Translations under genes and position numbers: made by a program
Notes under the pieces: model-generated
The model's input: only the letters and a program-made list of their open reading frames with translations
Told to the model about the DNA's origin: nothing
The model's database searches: none
From: Lentinula raphanica
Lineage: Eukaryota; Basidiomycota; Agaricomycetes; Agaricales; Omphalotaceae
Reading direction: 5' to 3'
Assembly: GCA_027919835.1 (NCBI GenBank)
Contig: JANVFP010000040.1
Location: 124,001 to 188,000 of the forward strand
DNA length: 64,000 nt
Shown here: positions 1-9,588 of the stretch, piece by piece
Layout: every line of letters begins with the position of its first letter
Numbering within the stretch: the first letter of the stretch is position 1

Positions 1-442
1 GAATGTGTCGCCTTGTTCCAGGTAAACAAGCTTTGCGACCGAAGCTGTCTGGTAAAGCGTTCGGAGCTTTGATGAGTTTGTCCTGAACGCCTAAGAGAAA
101 TGATCAACTTTTGTCAGAACCAGATAAGAGTAGTGAAACGGACCTTGCCGACGGTGGTTCTGGATGATGAAGATATTAGGTTACATTGTTGGTGTTCGAA
201 CGTATGATGTGTACTCACAGTTACCAATGGTGCAATCACGGTCTGCGATACAATACATTGGTGTTCGTTAAAATCATTCAAGAATACAACTACTTGTGTG
301 CTGTCGACTCACGTTTATCTGTTGATTGCTATCCTGGCACGATGTTAGCTGGAAGCCTGATTAGAAGTAAGAATTCACGAAGTGCTCTTACTGCAGTCAC
401 TTCCATAATCGCACAGCGAAGTAGATTCTAGTCGAAGCCATT
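1..442. other. Left edge, no gene assigned
   Basis: No convincing coding region was found here. The minus-strand gene that begins near 1226 probably continues into this stretch through short exons, since several possible splice acceptors and donors occur on the minus strand, but I could not fix a reading frame. The plus-strand reading frame over 186-431 has no recognisable features. Confidence 0.3.
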
Positions 443-1226
443 TCACTGGAAATTCATATCAAACGATGGATTGAGACATACGTTGATATCATCAAACAAA
501 TTGTTGATCTTTCCTGCCAACTCTGCAATGACTTTTGAATTCCCATTTGCAAAAAGGTATTTGGTCCACCAGGATGGTTTGAAGGTTTCGGTCGTCGTGT
601 TGATGTCATCAACGATTTCTTCAATGCCTCTGGGGACGATATGTTCATGATGAATATTATCATTCTTAAACCTGGAATGTATCAATACTCACAACTTTCC
701 GAGAGACTCAATCAAGCTGTCGGGTATGTGGCTAGTGTCCTTGACCGTTTTGATGAACCCTCTCAAGTCCCTGATTCTTGAATGAAGACCTTCAATGTCG
801 ACATCATTCTGTTTGAGCTTCTGTAGCACGCTTTCAACATTCGTGAATGATCGAGTGCCATGGGCATACCTCGTATTGCTCAATCAAACCTAGCGTTGCG
901 TTGACTACAGCTGCTAAGCCAACAAATGGGACATAGTCCGCCACGGAATCCAGAACTTTGAGCAGTATCTTCCCACTTTCTAAACAAGTTTCTGTTATTT
1001 TTTGAGACTTCGGCGACGGTAACGGTGAATGTTGTTGTGGGTGCGAATTAGAGACATGGTTGTTATCAACAGATTCTGAAGCGGCCCCGAAATTAGAACC
1101 AAGATCAAGTATATCGACAGAAAACAAGAACTCACCTTCAGTGGGGCATCGAGAAAGAGCGACGGGTTTCCTCCAAGGGCTTATATTTCTTAATAGCGAT
1201 CTGAACCTCTGTCCGAAGAAAACCAT
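443..1226 (-). CDS. Helical N-terminal domain protein, possibly 4HB/MLKL-like, partial
   Basis: ATG at 1226. The first exon runs to about 870 and ends with a hydrophobic helix reading ADYVPFVGLAAVVNATLGLI. A second exon (about 840-700) encodes SVLQKLKQNDVDIEGLHSR and a basic/hydrophobic stretch. After a likely 62 nt intron, a third exon encodes GIEEIVDDINTTTETF and a helical segment ending KINNLFDDIN. The pattern of an amphipathic VPxxGL helix, a coiled linker and a later EIxxxIN helix resembles the four-helix N-terminal (MLKL-NTD/HeLo-like) domains found before NLR or WD/TPR domains in agaricomycete proteins. That assignment is inference from motif shape only. The 3' end is not resolved; the coding region may run off the window. 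Alternatively it is an unrelated helical protein or a decayed gene. Confidence 0.4.
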
Positions 1227-1337
1227 GCTCTCTGGGATTGGAGATTTCTGAATACGATGCCTTCTTATAGGGAGATATCAGGCTTGAGGGCTTCGACATC
1301 CATTGTCAAAGATAAGCTTCCCAGTTTCGAAGTGTAG

Positions 1338-1721
1338 TCATAGGCGCTCAGCGGGTTTGCGAGATAATACTAAGCATCGAGAGGCGTCGACATTGAGATC
1401 TGATGAGAGGTGTTGAAAGACGTAAAAGAGCTCGAGAAAGCTGTAATAGCCATACACGAGGCGAAGAGTACATTTGTGGAAGCTGCAGTTTGCCCCAATA
1501 GCTGTATGCATTGACTCCTGGTGACTCCGATAGACGTCTGCTGGCAAGCGTTTTTGGTTGTAGGAATTCCAAGTTCTTTTAAGGAGCTCTTTTGAAAAAG
1601 CTGTCCAGAAACGCAGGTCTGGAGATGTGAATCCGGTCAAGAATTCGGTACAGCAATGATGGCACAAGACAAATAACTCGTGGATTACCGACATTGGAAG
1701 ATGATAGTCTGTAGGATTCAT
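1338..1721 (-). CDS. Hypothetical protein, weak
   Basis: An uninterrupted minus-strand frame of 127 codons with an ATG at 1721, upstream of and on the same strand as the partial helical protein gene. It holds several His and Cys residues (LCHHCCTEF) and many Leu and Phe. No family recognised. It may be a leftover of a longer gene, or chance. Only length and position support it. Confidence 0.18.
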   Translation of the reverse strand: MNPTDYHLPMSVIHELFVLCHHCCTEFLTGFTSPDLRFWTAFSKELLKRTWNSYNQKRLPADVYRSHQESMHTAIGANCSFHKCTLRLVYGYYSFLELFYVFQHLSSDLNVDASRCLVLSRKPAERL

Positions 1722-1955
1722 CGCAGTATTCTCATTATTCTTTGACCCTGTTCGGTATGAGTTTTGAGCGGGTACAGATACCAGTGGACGAGAGACGAAA
1801 TTTCGAGATCTTGCTAAGACTTGACGAGTCCAAATTCAAACTTGCTAGGGGTTGCTAGGGTTAGCTCTTGCAGCGTCATTGAGGCGCTGGGTTCGAATTA
1901 GCTGATTTTCCTTGAGAAACTCGATCTGCTGAGAATTGAGGGGTTTGTAGTTGTA

Positions 1956-2029
1956 GGGCACATGGTGTAGTTGGTTATCACATCCGCTTAGCATGCGGGG
2001 GGTGCTGGGTTCAATTCCCAGTGTGTCCA
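1956..2029 (+). tRNA. tRNA-Ala (AGC)
   Basis: A full cloverleaf can be drawn without an intron. Acceptor GGGCACA pairs with TGTGTCC and includes G3:U70, the identity pair of alanine tRNAs. The D stem is GTG/CAC. The anticodon stem TCCGC/GCGGG closes the loop TTAGCAT, giving anticodon AGC. The T arm is CTGGG, loop TTCAATT, then CCCAG. The discriminator base is A, and CCA is not encoded, as usual in eukaryotes. Confidence 0.93.
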
Positions 2030-2660
2030 ATATTATCTGCAGATTTTTTTCCCTTTTGATGAAAGGAAAGTACAAGACTGCGTAACGCAAATAATTTTAA
2101 TGCATCCATCAAGGAAGTACTAGAGGGAAGTAGTGGAAGAGTGGAAGAGTCTCTGTGCACGAGGAAGTAGAAAAGAACCTTCAATTTTCAAGTGCCCATT
2201 CAAGCTCAAGGCTCGAAAAAAGTACCTGTTATGAGTAAAGGTGTAAGCACACCACGACGGAACATTCAGAATTCAGGCTCGAAACGAACCTATACGAAGC
2301 TGATAAGAAGGCGCAGAGTAGAGGCTAGAATAATGTTCCAAGGAAGACATCGATAGAAATGTTTACAAAGGGATCGAACGAGAGTGAGATTGTAGGAAAC
2401 ATGTACCATAATATGTTGCATATGGAGGAAGAACACTGTGCATTCAGATTGTTATAAATGTTGAGTTATAGATGCTGCGATTGAGTCAAGAAACCATGTC
2501 ATGCGGGGGAGGATTTGAATGTCGATGCGATGGTAGATGTAGATATAGCAAATCATAACGAAGAGTAGGATCAAGACGAGAGACATATTAAGCACATAAG
2601 TCGAAGGCGAAGATCGGAAGACAATTGAAGGCCATACTGGAGCAATAATCGTAGATGTTG
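2030..2660. other. Intergenic, 3' flank of CDH1
   Basis: No supported gene. It holds the 3' untranslated region of the minus-strand CDH1 gene and the downstream flank of the tRNA. I see no repeat or structured RNA. Confidence 0.5.
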
Positions 2661-4542
2661 TCACCGAATAAGCTTGCCATAGTCTAATCGGCTATCCTTT
2701 TCTCTCTCGCTAGACTCTTTCTTCGGAAATGCGTTCCAGAACCTCAGAGTCTCATCGCCAGCACCGGTGACGATCGTCTCCCCATCAGGGCTCATGGCTA
2801 GATAAAGCACTCGATTGGTGTGTCCTGTTAATGACGCCACCATGTCCAGAGTCGGATATTTCCATATGCATATCTGATTCTGGGCGGTCGTCGAAGAGAA
2901 TCCATGGGTCGAAACGAGCTCGTGCGAAGTCATCGACCACATGAGGTTACAAACCTATTGAAAAATGTTCAGGTTTAAATGTAGTGCAAGAGTCGGAATC
3001 AAGGAACACACCTGGCTGCCTGTGTCGAGCTCGTTGAGCATAGTCCCTGTACCGGTATTCCAAAACCGGATATGTTTATCTTGCGTTCCACCTCCGGTAG
3101 CAAGGACGCCTGCGATGTGAGGATCCCATGCCAATGCTTTGACTGCTGCCGTGTGCTCATGGAACTTCCACAACGGTATATCACCGGGGCCACTATCATC
3201 CCCATTTGACACCCCCGAGACCGGCCTTCCTGCATTCGGTAAACCAGCTGCAGCACGTCTGGACCCTCGCAAATCCCATATGCAAACTTTGTTATCGTTT
3301 CCTCCGCTTGCAAGGCTAGCCGAAGATGCACCTCCATCATTACTCCACTTAAGACCGCACACTTCCTGCCTATGACCCTGACATTTCTTAAACGGCTTCG
3401 TTCCTGCTTCGCGTACATCTCGATGGTGAACTAGGCGATCTCGAGATCCAGAGGAGAGAATATGTGCGTTCCAGGCAATGGCACCGATACGTTGATGATG
3501 GGCTACGGGGTATGAGCGTATGAGTTGGAGTGTCGATGCATCATATACATGTAGATCCCCTGCGAGAGTGCCAACAGCAAGAGTGGAGCCCTATGGGCGG
3601 TTGGAGCTCAGTTGACATGACAGCGTAGTAGAGCTCAGACCAACTCACCTTCTGGACCCACGAGACTGAACTGATTGCGTTTTCAGATTCTCCCAAATCG
3701 CAAAGTTTGGATACCGCAGCATTGTGGGCGGTCCATAGATATACGCATGATTTGAGTCCAACCCCAAGGACATTGGTACTTGACCAGTCCACAAGATTGA
3801 GGTAGAAATCCTCTGCGAGTTCCGGTGCATCTAGAACTCGGTAGGGCGTCTTACAAACGCTCCGGAGCTGTCGGCGAGGGCTTTCCAGTAGTTGCCGACT
3901 CTGGGCCCGTACTGGACTCATCGAATAGGCTTCGTCGGTAGGTGTATCGAGACGACGAGAAGGTGTGCTGGGATTGGAATGTGAAGGGGAACTGTAAGCG
4001 AATAAACGCCGGCGAGTAGGAGTGGAAGGAGGTGCAGCAGAGGTGGATGCAACAGGTGGTCGGGTAGGAGAAGTTGGTCGATGAGGAGATGGGGGAGTGA
4101 CCTCGGTGTGTAGTATAGAAGAGAATAGCGCATTTGCTTGTTCTGTAAACCCATCAGCAGACTCGTACAAAGTCTTGAAAAGAGACGCACCTTTGAGGGC
4201 ATCGGATTCTGAAGGAATGATCCTGCTCTTCTTAGACGGTGTAGAAGGTTCTTGTTCCATGAGGTGATAGGATGTTCGCATATCCCCCGCATCCCGCGAA
4301 GGCACAAATCTGTCTCCATAATCTCTGGCTACTCGTGAAGGATCGACTGGTGAATCCGGACCGCCGCTACTCTCGCTGCTTGTTCTGGCTCGCGAATCAA
4401 GTGAAGGTGTGGCGGATCCAGCTGGAGACACGCCAAAGATTGGATTGACTCGTGGCCGATTGCGCCTGGGTGTATCATCGTCGGTGTCCTGTTGTGATGC
4501 GCGCAGACGCTTGCCAAAGGGGGAATTTTTCAACCCAGACAT
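2661..4542 (-). CDS. CDH1: CDH1/Fizzy-related activator of the anaphase-promoting complex
   Basis: WD40 co-activator that recruits D-box and KEN-box substrates to APC/C in late mitosis and G1. Three exons (4542-3649, 3590-3012, 2954-2661) joined by phase-0 introns of 58 and 57 nt give 588 residues. The N-terminal half is low-complexity and Ser/Pro-rich with many possible CDK sites. It holds the C-box core DRFVP near residue 73, which contacts APC/C. The WD40 propeller starts around residue 250 (DAPELAEDFYLNLVDWS) and includes SSVSWVQKGSTLAVGT. The protein ends in Leu-Ile-Arg, the IR tail used for binding TPR subunits. Presence of the C-box, no obvious CDC20-type extension, and the DAPELxEDFYLNLVDWS wording favour Cdh1/Ste9/Srw1 over Cdc20. 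Start chosen as the first ATG, giving MSGLKNSPFGKR. Confidence 0.93.
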
Positions 4543-5197
4543 GATGGGACCGTTTGCGGAGAGGTTTTGAGGGGAGTTATAGTTGATAATGTTTAATTAG
4601 TTGAGTAGATGATTAGTTTTACAGCAGGGTGTTTGGCAAGGTGGGCATAGAAAACTTGGGGATGGCGGTTAGAGTCAAGTCGCGTCGCCGTCAACAACCA
4701 AAATCCCAGAATCACGTGTTTAATATCTCGGAAAACGCCAAGTTGAACCTGCATCGGAAAAATTGAAGGAAAAAGCAAGAAATATTGGAGGACACCGCCG
4801 ACCGGGGCAGGGCTACCTCTATGCTTGATTTGACACTACGCCCCACGAACTCAGAGCAGCGTCGGGATGATATCCATCGTGTTCGGAAATGGACTGTCAC
4901 AATTGAAAATCTGCATTGCCATCAGCTTCCCGATTACGCCCTGTACAAATGTCGGTACTCTCAAAACAATGAAGCACAATAAAAGACAATAAGTATGTGG
5001 GATTCAACAAAGAGTTCATTATGATCCATTGTTCAATAATAGAGGCAAGCCAATCGACCTAGAAGGTACCCGGAGGCTCGGAATTAGGCTACTTCAACCT
5101 CGTACATGGGAGAAATTCAGAGCAAGAATATCTATGTAGATTGCAAGATATGGTACATTGAGCGAATGAAAGATATCAAGATCGAGATGATCATAAT
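4543..5197. other. CDH1 promoter and 3' flank of ubiquitin-fold gene
   Basis: No supported gene. The stretch lies upstream of the minus-strand CDH1 start and downstream of the next minus-strand gene. The plus-strand frame over 4785-4982 has no recognisable features. Confidence 0.5.
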
Positions 5198-6833
5198 TCA
5201 AGGATGGTCATCTTCGTACTCATCATCTGCTCCTTGCACATACACTCTCAACATTGATTCAGGACCTATGCCAGCCTTCCCCACAGTCTCATCATTATCG
5301 CAATCGTAGTAGTGTGAAACGATCTCATCGTCATCGCCTTCTGGAAGCTCGAATATTTGCTGGAGTTTGGCCCTAAGAACAAATCGTGTTGAGCAAATGA
5401 AGATTTCCACTGAGCAAATTGGACTTACGTGGTAGGATCGATGCCAAAATTTTTGCATGCACCGGCAAGTACCTTGCGAACGGTGTGTTTCTTCCTGGTC
5501 ATGAACTCACCAGTCTGGTCGCTGCGAGGACCGAAAATCTTTATCTTGAAACGAGGCTCCGGGTCAACAGAGGCGCTCGTCTGGGAATGGCTTTGCGACT
5601 GGCTCAACGGAATAGGACCATCGGTTTTCTGTGGCGATAGTGTGGGAGGGTGTTTATTGACACTGTGTATGTCTGAGACGGAATTGAGAACAGATGAATG
5701 CTGGTCATATCAGAAAATACGAACGGGTTCCGTTCGTTGAAGCTTTTGATCGCGCTGGGGAGGCTGAAGGTTGACTAGGTTTCTCTTTTTTCACGACGAC
5801 CGCTAGATCTTCATCTGCATTCACTACAGAGCGTTTGTAATTCGTTTCTGGCACTTTGGACACTAGATGTAGAAAGCTCAGTACCCTCTTGTTAGATTTA
5901 TACAGAACACTGACCGTGCTTCGAAACATGGTTACCTTCCTCATCTTCCATGTTTCTTGATTTCGTCGCAACCTCCTCTGAATCGGAGGTACTCTTTGGG
6001 GGTTGACAGTTCTGGTGTCGAGATTGGCTTTAGTACTTGAAGTAGGCTGTGGCACTGACGGAGCTTCATATTCGTCAGCGTCAACATCGAAGACGTCTCG
6101 AACAGGACTCTTAGAAATGAACCCGTTTGCCTTCGTAGGTTTCTTTTTCGTAGGTGAAGCGTATTCCACATCCACATCGTCATTAAAGATATTATGAAGA
6201 TCTGGCGGAGGATTAGGAATGGACACAGGTGCTGGTTTAGGTCTTGAGGGTGCAATTGTGGTGGGGTTGTTAGAAGAGCCTGCATCCGATGGAGGTTGAT
6301 TGTCTGTTGTAGATTTCGACGGGGCAGCTGTAAGACTGGGTAGAGGGGAGACTGGAGGCGTATCAGTAGCCTTTTCCTTTCCTTTATCATCGTTCGGTCC
6401 GATTCCTTCTATGTGGACACACGAGAATGCAAATGAGATTCGAGTAGCATAAGGCAGTAAGTGAGATCTACATACCTCCAGTCTGAGTGGCCACGTCTTC
6501 CTCTACAACGATCTCCACCTCTCCAAGAAACCGCTTCATGAGCGGATACGCGCTATCGTCGATTTCCAAGAGATTGTCTGATGGAGGATTCGTCGGCGCG
6601 CGCGCGTGGAAAGTAGGACAAGAGCCATTCGGTAGATTGAATTTTCTCTTTACCACGCGAACCAGATCCTACAGTACGAAGAAGCAGTCAGCCAAAGAGC
6701 AAAAACATTGTTTAATGAAATATACCGTGTAATCGTCCGGGGTTGCCATAAACTTTCGTTTTGTGCCCAAGGTGAGTATCATGACCGGGACCTCCTCGCC
6801 AGGACCAGCATCGTCACTCGCTTTGAGGCGCAT
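5198..6833 (-). CDS. Protein with C-terminal SUMO/ubiquitin-like domain
   Basis: Reading the minus strand, exons join as follows: from ATG 6833 (MRLKASDDAGPGEEVPVMI); a second exon with DLVRVVKRKFNLPNGSCP and FLGEVEIVVEED; a long acidic, Pro/Ser/Lys-rich middle with SPVRDVFDVDADEYEAP; then, after a 58 nt intron at 5720-5663, a terminal domain RFKIKIFGPRSDQTGEFMTR continuing to ESMLRVYVQG and an acidic tail. The last ~95 residues have the beta-grasp order (strand, strand, helix RKVLAGACKNFGI, strands) and resemble Rad60/SUMO-like domains. The N-terminal part also has a strand-rich, basic-motif layout. There is no terminal di-glycine, so it is not a conjugated modifier. Function unknown; I do not recognise a named orthologue. 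The splice model is my own and joins what could be read as two genes. Confidence 0.6.
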
Positions 6834-7078
6834 TCTGTACGCTGATATTTTCAAAGTCGTCAAGGATCAGATCTAGCTTAGATTTTTGGAACTTGGAAAG
6901 TCGGTACGGGCTGATTGTGAGGTGAACTGGTCAACCCAGGACGGACCGTGCGGCGAGCTGCGACGGCTAAGCGCCACGGACACGTGACGGCGACATTACT
7001 CAGATCTCTCCCCAATGTCTCAAGTTTCCAGGACTTTCCTCAAAACCATCACAGTCTCCGCTATTTCTTGCCCTCGAA
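6834..7078. promoter_or_regulatory. Shared divergent promoter region
   Basis: Only 245 bp separate the start codons of two divergently transcribed genes, so both promoters must lie or overlap here. It contains GC-rich tracts and a CACGTG E-box (CACGTGACGG) near 6979. No TATA box is evident. Confidence 0.5.
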
Positions 7079-8675
7079 ATGCTCGCGAAGCCTTCATCTG
7101 ACTTTTTGACTGCCTCTTCTCCTCGTGAAACCCCTTCTTTCGCTCAATCTATGTCCGAATGCACTCGCAAACGAAAACATCAAGCTGAAGATGATGACTT
7201 TGATCCCTCAAATCCGCAAAGCCAAGATGAAAAACACAAGACTAGGAGGATCAATCCGTTCAGTAAGAGTGCTCAGCCTTTGATTTGTCTCTGTCGCTCA
7301 TATACCTACAGAGCTCGCCGAACGTTTGCCTGCTGGTCTTGTGAAGGAGATGGAAACCTTCATCAAGCCTGGAGCGATCATGCCTAACTTTGACATCAGA
7401 AAGGAACTACAGATTCGATACCAAGTCGATAGGCGACACCTTTATGACTACTTTCATTCTCGTGGTAAGCTCTTCACTCAAGCAACAACTCGACGCGTCT
7501 TATTTCGTTCAGGTCTCCGTGTCGCGAAAGAGGATCGCCACAGTAACCTAACCAGAAGCAGAATCGCTAAAGCGAAAGCCCAAGCCCAAGGTGATGACGG
7601 ATCTAAGGTATGTAGCTTTCAATTCCACATCTCTAGTCATCTATACCTTCTCTAGGAGAACATTCCGAGCAAATCTGCTAAGCCCATCAAATTACCGCCC
7701 GCAAAGCGATCTACGTCCAAACCTAAGCATGCTTGGAAGAGTGTAAAGAGACCCGTGCTATCCGCTGATGATAACTCTTTCTTGCGCGATCCTAGTGCCA
7801 AACTCACCGCATATAGTCAAGTACAAGAGACCGACCTTGATGAGAAACTCTTCGGAACAGAGAACGATGAATCTGGATACGTGCATGACTTCTCAAGCCA
7901 CGATGTCGAGCCCTCCGTTCATGTCACCGAGGCGGTAGAAGCAACTCCTTGCTTTTACGTTGAAGATGTCTACGCTAGCTCTGGCCGGTCTACCCCATCT
8001 CTCGTTCATGATAGCTCCTCTTCGTGCAAGTCTCCGTCGCCTGAATACGTGCAACCTGAAGAAGAAGATCTGTTTTCTGCCGCTGAGTTCGCTGCCGAGT
8101 TCCTCAATCTTCCGGAAGATTCTGAAAGTCAAGATTACCCACTCGATAACACGCTGGACGATACACCTGCCCCTTCAATCCTTGGCGATCTGTTGTGTCC
8201 ATCTGATCGGAAGAACATGTACGAGCACATCAACACGAACATTGTTCAGAACGGAACAAGCTTTGCGTTGGATCTGCCTTCTCCTCCGCCGCAAACCGCA
8301 AATCTGAACTCTCTTATGGCAGCGACTGCATTACCATCTCTTCAATCTACTCTGTCTCTTGATTCGTACTTGCGAGCACTCCAAACTGTGGCATCGATCA
8401 TTCCTAACGCTGTACCGGCATTTCAGCCTTCGTTGACTGCATCTATGTCTTCGCCTGCTGCGTCCGGTGAATACTGTATACCTTCCGCAACACTGTCGAA
8501 TGCTACGCGCGTTTTCACACCTAGCGATTTCCTGACACCTGGCTTCCGACAAGTCGAAGGTGTTCCCTTGTCTCTCCCGGGAGCATCTAATCCAGCCGCA
8601 TATACTTATGCAAGTCCATTCCATCCAACTTTACAGAACGAGCTAAGAACAGTTTACATGGGCAGAAGCATTTAA
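7079..8675 (+). CDS. Homeodomain-like basidiomycete protein
   Basis: ATG 7079, stop 8675, four exons. Exon 1 encodes a charged leader with a likely basic nuclear localisation patch (CTRKRKHQ and HKTRR). Exons 2 and 3 encode IMPNFDIRKELQIRYQVDRR followed by HLYDYFHSRGLRVAKEDR. This is a three-helix DNA-binding pattern in which HLYDYFHSRGLRV sits where a homeodomain has its recognition helix. The intron at about 7465 splits that helix. The rest is Ser/Pro/acid-rich and probably disordered, fitting a transcription factor. The homeodomain label rests on spacing and helix pattern; the usual WFxN signature is replaced by YFHSR. It could instead be an HTH-like family limited to fungi. It is divergent to the ubiquitin-fold gene. 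Confidence 0.55.
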
Positions 8676-9588
8676 GTAAGTTCGTCACCGTTCTTCGGCC
8701 TTTCTCTCCACTGAACGTGCATCAGAACGTTGCCAACGCATTTCTTGATTTAGCGCACATTGATATTCTTTTTCTTGTCCTATTCCATTCCTTTCCTCGC
8801 ACTTGGATACATCCCCTCTTCACACAATCGTCCGAAAATCCGTAGACAAAAGTCTTTCCCCCTTCGTTTATATATTTTCCGGAATGGATTCTAGTTCTTC
8901 TCGTTTACCTTAGATTTTTCCTTTGTTCTCCACGTTCCTTGTTGTCTCCGGTTATCAATATTGTCGGTGTTACCTCGTATTATTCAAGACCTCCATACGT
9001 TACTTGTCTCGATAGACTCGACTTGTAATACACTTCGTAATCTTTGGGTTATGCATGCAGCATGTCCGTCTAGCAAGTGTCCTTGGAAATGTGAGTGTAG
9101 TGTTGGTGTAGTGCCACCATAGTCATATCCGGGGGATTTGCCGAACGGGCCGCGGCACTCGGTTGATTATGTGTCATTGTGGATTTGTCACCGGTTGACC
9201 GGCTCAGTCTCATCAAGAGCTAATCAACTCGAAGCTCGTTTGAACTTCCTTCTTGAACAGCAATGAACAGCATATATGGCCTGCTCTGAGGCTTCAATTC
9301 CCGAAAAATGAATGAATCAAGCTACTTTCTATGATTGTCCAACACTCGAATAGTAATTTTGGTTGATTGTTCGTTTTTAGGTGTCCCGCCGAAACTCCCG
9401 AATAGTTAGACCTAGTTAGACACGCTTAGACAAATGGCTCCCGCTTACGAGGACAGACGCGCTGACGATTGCAATATTTCGTATGGCGTATCTATAAAGT
9501 GGATCATTTCTCAGATCGTCCCTTTTCCAACTGCTTTCCCATCCTTCCTACTCTACTCTACACCTTCTGCCCTATTAATCTAGCCACC
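8676..9588. other. Intergenic: 3' UTR and ABC transporter promoter
   Basis: No gene seen. The first half is pyrimidine-rich 3' flank of the homeodomain-like gene. The second half precedes the ABC transporter; a TATA-like TATAAAG occurs near 9491, about 98 bp before the start codon, followed by a CT-rich leader typical of well-expressed fungal genes. Confidence 0.5.

Noticed and set aside
1846..1865. Telomere-like GGGGTTGCTAGGGTTAG stretch
   Set aside because: Only one or two imperfect units and no array; genes and a tRNA lie on both sides.
5419..5740. Two plus-strand frames over the ubiquitin-fold gene
   Set aside because: They overlap the exon with the clear SUMO-like domain on the minus strand and have no features of their own.
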